NCBI RefSeq assembly: GCF_001640805.2
Contig: NC_066855.1
Location: 16,524,236-16,588,235 of the forward strand
DNA length: 64,000 nt
From: Lates calcarifer
Lineage: Eukaryota > Chordata > Actinopteri > Centropomidae
Direction: 5' to 3'
This document shows, one piece after another, positions 60,701 through 64,000 of the stretch (position 1 is the first letter of the stretch; each line of letters starts with the position of its first letter). The notes under the pieces were generated by a model, which was not told the DNA's origin, ran no database searches, and was given only the letters and a program-made list of their open reading frames with translations. Position numbers and translations under genes: made by a program.

Positions 60701-61394
60701 CAAAGCTGGAAGGACACTACTGTCTAAAATACCATCGTGTGCTGTAGGATTACCAGTCCCTGGAATTCATATTCATTGGAGATAAGGGGCCTGTGTAAAG
60801 CAGAATACACCCAAAGCATGTTGTCAGGGTGTCCACAGACTTTTGGCCATGTAGTGTACAACTCCTTGTAACAGCTGATCTTCCTCAACAAGTAAACAAA
60901 TGCTATTTTAAGCTGTGCAGAGGAGAAAGTAAAAGTTTAGTTGCACCCCTTATTAAAATGTAAATAGATCTGACTTCCCTCTTCCCCTCTCCCCTCTTCC
61001 TCCAGCAGACCATGCAGTGAGCCTAATACTGCAGTAAGCCCCAGCATAAAGGAACTCTTATGTATCTTTCCACAGTGGCATTGTGTACCTGGCACAGCGA
61101 TAAGCTTGTCCTGAGGACGTGCACATTTCCAACATATTCCAAATTCTTTGTTTCTGTGTATTGTTTGCCCTGTGCTCATTTCTTGTGTGTGAAAGTTGAC
61201 GTGTGTCCTGACCTGCTGTGCACATCACTACTCACCAGCACTGCACTGAAGCGCTCCTCCAGCTCCTCTTCAGGTGGCATCGGGAGTTTCAGCCCCGCGG
61301 TTTGTTTCTGGGGCCCCGTGGAGCCCGGGGGGCCCGACACCATCTTGGCCTCCTTCGCCTGGGGTCCCTCCACACTTCCCGCTGCGTTCCCCAT
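32586..61394 (-). CDS. fmnl1: Formin-like protein (FMNL1-type), complete, 26 coding exons
   Basis: Diaphanous-related formin that nucleates and elongates actin filaments; FMNL proteins act at the plasma membrane under Rho-family GTPases. About 1087 residues (human FMNL1 is about 1100). Order: MGNAAGS with a myristoylatable Gly2; GTPase-binding/FH3 (DID) region to about residue 410 ([48 protein letters not shown]); coiled coil 410-520; polyproline FH1 550-615; FH2 from about 620 ([32 protein letters not shown]); DAD about 1025-1065 ([21 protein letters not shown]) and a basic C-terminal tail. [11 protein letters not shown] and [13 protein letters not shown] favour FMNL1 over FMNL2/3. Phases agree at every junction except FH1-FH2, where one base is missing. 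Intron 1 is 9.6 kb. It reads toward the glycine-zipper gene, tail to tail. Confidence 0.93.
32687..34877 (-). other. fmnl1 last intron
   Basis: 2.2-kb intron. Includes GTATGTGGACACTCC at 32912, a fragment of the Tc1-like short element, and a (GA)n run at 34241-34264. No extra exon recognised. Confidence 0.65.
34241..34264. repeat. (GA)n microsatellite
   Basis: GACAGACAGACAG passing into about 12 GA units, within the last fmnl1 intron. Confidence 0.8.
34878..34992 (-). CDS. fmnl1: fmnl1 exon 25 (DAD)
   Basis: Encodes [16 protein letters not shown] and [13 protein letters not shown], the autoinhibitory DAD core and its basic/acidic flank. Ends in phase 1 before GTAGAA. Confidence 0.96.
35433..35519 (-). 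CDS. fmnl1: fmnl1 exon 24 (linker)
   Basis: 29 codons: [16 protein letters not shown] and then [11 protein letters not shown], a charged helix and proline linker between FH2 and DAD. Donor GTAATG. Confidence 0.93.
35715..35816 (-). CDS. fmnl1: fmnl1 exon 23 (FH2 end)
   Basis: 34 codons: [20 protein letters not shown] and [14 protein letters not shown], the conserved FH2 post-region. Acceptor TTTTACAG, donor GTCAGA. Confidence 0.96.
35981..36144 (-). CDS. fmnl1: fmnl1 exon 22 (FH2)
   Basis: Encodes [20 protein letters not shown] and [20 protein letters not shown]. Acceptor CTTGTAG, donor GTCAAC, phase 0 out. Confidence 0.95.
36739..36868 (-). CDS. fmnl1: fmnl1 exon 21 (FH2)
   Basis: Encodes [20 protein letters not shown] and [11 protein letters not shown]. 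Ends with one base (ATG G|) before GTACGC; the next exon supplies TT. Confidence 0.95.
36966..37046 (-). CDS. fmnl1: fmnl1 exon 20 (FH2 signature)
   Basis: 27 codons containing the formin signature [11 protein letters not shown] and [10 protein letters not shown]. The acceptor ends AAAG (an AAG rather than a YAG acceptor); donor GTGAGT. Confidence 0.96.
37408..37476 (-). CDS. fmnl1: fmnl1 exon 19 (FH2)
   Basis: 23 codons, phase 0 at both ends: [20 protein letters not shown] and ILE. Acceptor TTTTTTCAG, donor GTAATT. Confidence 0.96.
38091..38325 (-). CDS. fmnl1: fmnl1 exon 18 (FH2)
   Basis: Encodes [20 protein letters not shown], then [20 protein letters not shown] and [14 protein letters not shown]. 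NFPxxxQLxxP favours FMNL1. Donor GTGAGT. Confidence 0.96.
38441..38643 (-). CDS. fmnl1: fmnl1 exon 17 (FH2)
   Basis: Encodes [16 protein letters not shown] and [17 protein letters not shown], where the RAKNLAI isoleucine corresponds to the conserved actin-contact Ile of FH2 domains. Phase 2 out; donor GTATGT. Confidence 0.95.
39174..39298 (-). CDS. fmnl1: fmnl1 exon 16 (FH2 start)
   Basis: Acceptor CTCTAG; GT completes a split codon, then [20 protein letters not shown] and [18 protein letters not shown] is the FH2 lasso motif. Donor GTCTGT. Only this frame is open across the exon. Confidence 0.93.
39468..39748 (-). CDS. fmnl1: fmnl1 exon 15 (FH1, with apparent one-base frame break)
   Basis: After TCTCCAACAG it reads [14 protein letters not shown] and two polyproline tracts (profilin-binding FH1) encoded by CCT/CCA/CCG repeats. 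The best donor is GTGAGT at 39467. In the polyproline frame the exon ends in phase 0, but exon 16 needs phase 1. One base more near the GGGG run at 39521-39524 would give a tail ending LSGADGSS in the required phase. Confidence 0.85.
39541..39655. repeat. Coding trinucleotide repeats of FH1
   Basis: (GGA)n and (GGT)n on the + strand, encoding polyproline on the fmnl1 strand. Replication-slippage-prone and next to the frame break described for exon 15. Confidence 0.9.
39749..40836 (-). other. fmnl1 intron before FH1
   Basis: 1.1-kb intron; nothing recognised beyond ordinary AT-rich sequence. Confidence 0.6.
40837..41080 (-). CDS. fmnl1: fmnl1 exon 14 (Arg-Glu repeat and pre-FH1 linker)
   Basis: Encodes [15 protein letters not shown], then the charged [17 protein letters not shown] run from a GAG/CGT-type simple repeat, then [20 protein letters not shown] and [13 protein letters not shown]. 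Ends in phase 1 before GTCAGG; the next exon supplies CT. Confidence 0.9.
41155..41345. mobile_element. Degraded Tc1-like short element
   Basis: GGCCAAAAGTATGCAGACAC and TCCCAGAGGTGTTTGATC match the element family at 59982. The right end is lost. Confidence 0.5.
41645..41746 (-). CDS. fmnl1: fmnl1 exon 13 (coiled coil)
   Basis: 34 codons with heptad pattern: [20 protein letters not shown] and [14 protein letters not shown]. Phase 0 at both ends; donor GTAAAA. Confidence 0.94.
41846..41995 (-). CDS. fmnl1: fmnl1 exon 12 (dimerisation helices)
   Basis: 50 codons: [35 protein letters not shown] and LEHMEELQE. Acceptor GTGTGTAG, donor GTCAAT. Confidence 0.95.
42146..42256 (-). CDS. fmnl1: fmnl1 exon 11 (GC donor)
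   Basis: Encodes [20 protein letters not shown] through HGLDDYLE. The exon ends GGAG and the intron begins GCAAGT, a non-canonical but otherwise ideal GC-AG donor; the next exon joins in phase 0 with KLKFTESDR. Confidence 0.95.
42257..43765 (-). other. fmnl1 intron carrying a short transposon
   Basis: 1.5-kb intron, AT-rich, with the element at 43296-43719 at its 5' end in transcript orientation. Confidence 0.65.
43296..43719. mobile_element. Tc1-like short element with inverted ends
   Basis: The left end TATATGGCCAAATGTATGTGG is opposed by the right end CCACATACTTTTGGACTTATA. About 424 bp, no transposase; inserted 46 nt from exon 10. Confidence 0.65.
43766..43840 (-). CDS. fmnl1: fmnl1 exon 10
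   Basis: 75 nt, phase 0 at both ends: [20 protein letters not shown] and NIDFM. The preceding 2.9-kb intron contains no other gene. Confidence 0.95.
43841..46701 (-). other. fmnl1 intron 9
   Basis: 2.9-kb intron. A GC-richer patch at 44560-44690 is open on both strands but has no splice or start context supporting a gene. Nothing else recognised. Confidence 0.6.
46702..46795 (-). CDS. fmnl1: fmnl1 exon 9
   Basis: Encodes [20 protein letters not shown] and [11 protein letters not shown], highly conserved DID helices. Only 106 nt separate it from exon 8. Confidence 0.96.
46902..46978 (-). CDS. fmnl1: fmnl1 exon 8
   Basis: Encodes [20 protein letters not shown] and NNRNP (DID armadillo repeats). 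Acceptor TTATCAG, donor GTAATA, phase 2 out. Confidence 0.95.
47507..47594 (-). CDS. fmnl1: fmnl1 exon 7
   Basis: Encodes [20 protein letters not shown] and CLRAIMNYQ, a hallmark of FMNL DID domains. Phase 2 in, phase 0 out; donor GTATTT. Confidence 0.96.
47595..49293 (-). other. fmnl1 intron 6
   Basis: 1.7-kb intron with a TATATATATA run at 48033-48050 and a Tc1-like element end at 48885. No gene recognised. Confidence 0.65.
48885..49090. mobile_element. Tc1-like short element, 5' part
   Basis: Begins TACATTATATAGCCAAAAGT, then GTGGACACCCCTG and GGGAAATCTTAAGGC; the right end is missing. Confidence 0.55.
49294..49437 (-). CDS. fmnl1: fmnl1 exon 6 (variable linker)
   Basis: Encodes the less conserved [20 protein letters not shown], then [18 protein letters not shown]. 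The SVEDLS motif matches FMNL1. Acceptor CCCCACAG, donor GTGAGG. Confidence 0.93.
49605..49688 (-). CDS. fmnl1: fmnl1 exon 5
   Basis: Encodes [20 protein letters not shown] and SFAHSAV, FH3/DID sequence. Acceptor CCCTGCAG, donor GTAGGT, phase 2 to phase 2. Confidence 0.95.
49870..49943 (-). CDS. fmnl1: fmnl1 exon 4
   Basis: Encodes [20 protein letters not shown] and TNHIG; follows GGVSRK in phase 0 and ends in phase 2. Acceptor ACTGTCAG is not inferred from length but read directly as CTGTCAG; donor GTGAGT. Confidence 0.95.
50666..50749 (-). CDS. fmnl1: fmnl1 exon 3
   Basis: 84 nt, encodes [20 protein letters not shown] and DHGGVSRK. On the sense strand a (TG)n run lies about 15-35 nt before the acceptor. 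A short extra segment found here in human FMNL1 was not seen. Confidence 0.95.
50766..50786. repeat. (CA)n microsatellite next to fmnl1 exon 3
   Basis: On the transcript this is (UG)n about 15 nt upstream of the exon 3 acceptor, i.e. inside the 3' splice-site region. Confidence 0.85.
50978..51046. repeat. Long (CA)n microsatellite
   Basis: About 25-30 CA units with a few CG/TG interruptions, in fmnl1 intron 2. Confidence 0.95.
51518..51601 (-). CDS. fmnl1: fmnl1 exon 2
   Basis: Acceptor CTTTCAG, donor GTGGGT, 84 nt. Encodes [20 protein letters not shown] and KWDLICDQ, the start of the GTPase-binding domain. Confidence 0.95.
52140..53240. mobile_element. Dispersed repeat (ACTTAAGTACA family), interrupted
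   Basis: TTCTACTTAAGTACATTG at 52156 and GACTTAAGTACAAGTACC at 53187 are the opposed ends of the family seen at 23965 and 26346. The inside is diverged. Confidence 0.45.
57234..57262. repeat. (CA)n microsatellite
   Basis: About 14 CA units in fmnl1 intron 1. Confidence 0.9.
57702..57761. repeat. Long (CA)n microsatellite
   Basis: About 29 uninterrupted CA units in fmnl1 intron 1. Confidence 0.95.
58110..58325. mobile_element. Degraded Tc1-like short element, 3' part
   Basis: CACCTCTGGAATGAACTGAA and GTGCCCACATACTTTTGTG are typical internal and terminal words of the family seen at 59982. Confidence 0.5.
59982..60858. mobile_element. Complete Tc1-like non-autonomous element with TA target site
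   Basis: Left end TACACTACATGACCAAAAGT and right end ACTTTTGGCCATGTAGTGTA are inverted copies, both bounded by TA. 877 bp with AAGTATGTGGACACC / GGTGTCCACAGACTT ends. Internal TTGAGGTCAGAGCTCTG is a common fish-repeat word. No transposase frame. Confidence 0.8.
61236..61394 (-). CDS. fmnl1: fmnl1 exon 1 (start codon, N-myristoylation motif)
   Basis: ATG at 61394-61392 begins [24 protein letters not shown] is shared with FMNL N-termini and fits N-myristoylation. Ends LEERFSAVL before donor GTGAGT, phase 0. An upstream in-frame ATG 13 codons earlier exists but lacks the family N-terminus. Confidence 0.92.
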
Positions 61395-62760
61395 GACTGT
61401 ATGTTCGATAGATCCGAAAACACGCACATACACAAAAACCTTCGCACTCGAAAATCAGTCTCTGCCAAACACACTGCTAGACCATGTATATACAAACATG
61501 AGGCTGTGCCTAGTTATTCAAAGTTACATTACAGGCTGTGTGTGGCTCTGGGCAGTGACCTTTCATTATTTCCATGACCCCTCTCTGAAGTGTCACTCAT
61601 TACTCGTCCATATTCTCAGAAGAGGGAGAAAGCGGCGGAATGAAATCCACCCCTGCCTCTGAATGAGAGTCAGACCTCGCTCAGATCCCGATGCATTATG
61701 AAACCCTAGAAAGAGGGAAGGGGATATCCTGGGAGTGACAGACAGAGTGACAGCTGAACAAGTGAAAGAGAGGAGAGGGAGGAGATAGGAGTTCAGAACC
61801 TGGAGGAGGATGTAATAGGAGGAAAAATTAAAGACAAGAGGACTAACAGAAAGGTTTCACTTCTGTGTCTCCGTCTGCACAGGTGAGGCAAAAAAAAAAA
61901 AAAAAAAAAAAAACTCTGGAGGAAACTACTCCCAAAGCTGCAGTGCTCTCAGGTGAAGAGACTCAGTTGGGCTTGCATGTAATCTATGGAAGTCCTCCAT
62001 CTGCTGTTGGATGCTGGGAGTCTCTGGACCTTTTATCTCCATGTCCGGAGGAAAAAGAGAAGAAGAGAGGAAGGCAGAAATCCAGCGGGCAGCCACTCTC
62101 TCTATCCGACACACGGACGTAGGGAGGCAGCAGGCAGCAGAGGCATTACTCCGAACAGCAGAGAGCAGGAAGATCTGAGCTCTCTGGGTCCTAAAGCCTC
62201 CATGTACCGGCTACACTGAGGAAGAGAGGGAGGGAGAGAGATGTTTGGAGCCTGAAGATCATGAAAAGAAAAGGGCAAACAGAAAAATCTACAGAAAGCT
62301 ATAATGAAATTCTCAAATTTAAGAATAATAAAAAAAGCAACAAAAAACATTTAATAATTTAATCAATAAAATCATTTTCCAGAGCCCAAAGTGATGATTG
62401 GATGTTTTTTCACACTGGAGAAAATTAAATAATGATTTCAGTATCAAAATAGTTAATACATTTTCTGCCCATTGCTTAATTGATTAACACTTACTACTCT
62501 GCCAGAATACAGCGTAAGTAAACATACACTGATGAGGCCTGAGGCCTAACTATCTTTACAGAATCACAATTCAAAACATCTCGGTTTTAAAACTAAAAGA
62601 TATAATTTTTTGTAGCAAATGTATGTACAAACTTCTCTTTCTCATCGCACTGTTGTGTGTTGACCATCACATATAGTGATACGCCTTTTCAGGTTTTACC
62701 CATAGCGAAAATAAGGCTATTCAAACAAAGGTATTTTAATTAGAGATGTACTTGCATATT
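61395..62760. promoter_or_regulatory. fmnl1 5' flank, promoter not resolved
   Basis: The fmnl1 promoter and any 5' UTR exon must lie here or further right. Contains a 22-nt A run (61890-61911), otherwise mixed purine-rich sequence. No clear TATA box or initiator could be assigned. Confidence 0.3.
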
Positions 62761-62882
62761 GTCACCAGAAGGGGGCGCACACCTCCTGTCTTTACGACAC
62801 TTCTGCATGAAATCTACTCCTGTAAACGCCCCGTGAACGTGCGGTGAGAGAGGTGGCGTCTGTCCAGTTATCAGCGACTCCG
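62760..62882 (+). promoter_or_regulatory. Possible first exon or promoter of a rightward gene
   Basis: CpG-containing sequence (GAAGGGGGCGCAC, AACGTGCGGTGAG) ends at CTCCG followed by donor GTGAGT at 62883. On the other strand an ATG at 62925 opens 61 codons (MASSKLARTVCF). Neither can be confirmed. Confidence 0.25.
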
Positions 62883-63481
62883 GTGAGTTGAAGCACACTG
62901 TCCTTGCTAGCTTGCTGCTAGCCATCCTGGGCGGGGGGGCTAGGCCACATTTGTTGCTTAAATTTAGACACCTTTCATAAGAACCGGTCGGAGAATGCCG
63001 TATAATGTTTCCAGCATACTTTGGTGCATATAGCGTTACAATACCAATGCTCTCAAAAGACTGCTAGTGCTAGTCGCTAACTCTAATTGCTAATGCTAAT
63101 TCCCAGAAAGTATTAGTTGTGTATTATGGTATTACTTAATGCTAACTGTTTAGTGGAATTGATAGCATGGCAAAGTATTAAAGGTGAATTGCATCACTCT
63201 GTGTTGACTTAGAAATCATTCTGGTTTAGTTGAGGTTATTCACTATAATGTTTGTGGCGCAATTTGTTCTGATTATAAATTTGTTCATGTTAAGTTAGTA
63301 AGTAATGATGATTCAATTTATATTCATGCAGATGGGAACACATTAATATGATCTATGAAAAGTGTTTAAAAAATGATATGTTTCAGGGGAAAAGTGGTTT
63401 TATAAAAATAATGCATGTAATAATGCTACAGTACCAAATTCCATGAAATATGCTAATTTATCTTATTGTGTTTAATATATA

Positions 63482-63510
63482 TATAAGGAGAGAGAGAGAG
63501 AGAGAGAGTT
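63482..63510. repeat. Short (AT)n/(GA)n microsatellite
   Basis: ATATATATA followed by about 11 GA units. Confidence 0.8.
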
Positions 63511-63635
63511 ACTGTATGTGAAGATGTGCTAAATGATAAAAGAAGCTGATGAGGTCTCATGTTAGAAGCAAAGAGAGCAGATTAATTTACTATTCTTCAC
63601 ACTTTCTGTGGGTTGGTTTTTTTTCCAACCTTGAG

Positions 63636-63739
63636 GATTTGGTGATTGTGAGCCCAGTCTGTGGAATTGGTGTGGCCTGCAGTGGGATCTGTCCACAGAA
63701 GACGTCTGATCAGCTCAGCTTCATTCATTTGGACACCAA
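63636..63739 (+). other. Possible second exon of a rightward gene
   Basis: 104 nt between a T-rich stretch ending TTGAG and donor GTAAGA; one frame is open (DLVIVSPVCGIG, then QLSFIHLDTK). The acceptor is weak and the protein is not recognised. Sequence 62883-63635 and 63740-64000 shows nothing else. Confidence 0.2.
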
Positions 63740-64000
63740 GTAAGAACACTTACACACTATTAGCTCTACCAGCAGAACATTCAACAGACATTTACAATGT
63801 CAGGGAACTGAACCCTTGACTCTGACTCCATAACATAAAGGAGAAGTGCAGTTGATGCCTCTAACTCTAAGGGAACAAATTTTCTCCATTTTATTTACTG
63901 TTTTTGAAAAGCTTTATTTTACTGTTTTTATGTTTTGTGGTTGTCCATCCATTGGTCTGTCCGCTCCTTTCCCGTGAACGCAAAATCTCAGTAATGTTCT

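Larger units (their letters stand above)
51602..61235 (-). other. fmnl1 intron 1
   Basis: 9.6-kb first intron. It holds two dispersed-repeat segments (52150-53240), poly-T runs (52230-52247, 55459-55476), CA repeats near 57236 and 57700, a degraded element (58110-58325) and a complete short transposon (59982-60858). No coding exon was recognised; the first intron is also where regulatory elements would be expected. Confidence 0.7.

Noticed and set aside
61218..61662. 119- and 200-codon + strand frames over fmnl1 exon 1
   Set aside because: Antisense shadows of the real exon on the - strand, whose MGNAAGS start and donor fit the FMNL family.

Overview
The window is vertebrate nuclear DNA, almost certainly from a ray-finned fish. 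It carries two intron-rich vertebrate cytoskeletal genes with compact introns and GT-AG splicing, plus many fish-type short repeats: Tc1-like terminal-inverted-repeat elements, a tail-like repeat with the motif ATTCAATTCAATTC, and long CA/TG microsatellites. No prokaryotic features, rRNA, tRNA or CRISPR array were seen. All gene models below were built by reading splice sites and codon phase by eye.

Left part (822-13547, + strand): the 3' half of a SRCIN1 (p140Cap)/KIAA1217-family gene, most likely srcin1. Eleven exons give a continuous 586-codon C-terminal part: a long coiled-coil block, a conserved ERDWEEKR block, a proline-rich PPPPPPRR block and a stop at 13545-13547. A phase-preserving 24-nt microexon at 1146-1169 sits behind a TGC-rich 3' splice site, the layout of neural, SRRM4-dependent microexons. 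The promoter and N-terminal exons lie to the left of the window.

Middle part (about 14.4-28.4 kb): no convincing coding gene. It holds a 540-bp inverted-repeat element, an 850-nt almost pure pyrimidine tract, diverged interspersed repeats, and an AATAAA near 23.9 kb that could be a distal srcin1 polyadenylation site.

Single-ORF gene (28664-29656, + strand): a 330-residue protein with no family I recognise. A charged helical N-terminus is followed by three unusually regular glycine-zipper segments (one with seven glycines at exact four-residue spacing) and a C-terminal amphipathic helical tail. It looks like a membrane-inserting or oligomerising protein and is the most novel item here.

Right part (61394 down to 32586, - strand): a complete formin of the FMNL (formin-like) family, best matched to FMNL1. 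It has 26 coding exons for about 1087 residues: myristoylation-type N-terminus MGNAAGS, GTPase-binding/FH3 autoinhibitory region, coiled coil, polyproline FH1, FH2 and C-terminal DAD. The exon phases agree everywhere except at the end of the FH1 exon, where one base is missing relative to the FH2 frame. One intron uses a GC donor.

Right edge (62.7-64 kb): GC-rich sequence with a good donor at 62883 may be the first exon of a rightward gene that shares an intergenic region with fmnl1. In human, SRCIN1 and FMNL1 both lie on chromosome 17, which supports the paralog calls. p140Cap tunes Src and actin at synapses and adhesions, and FMNL1 nucleates actin under Rho-family GTPases, so the neighbours are functionally related although they are probably regulated separately.
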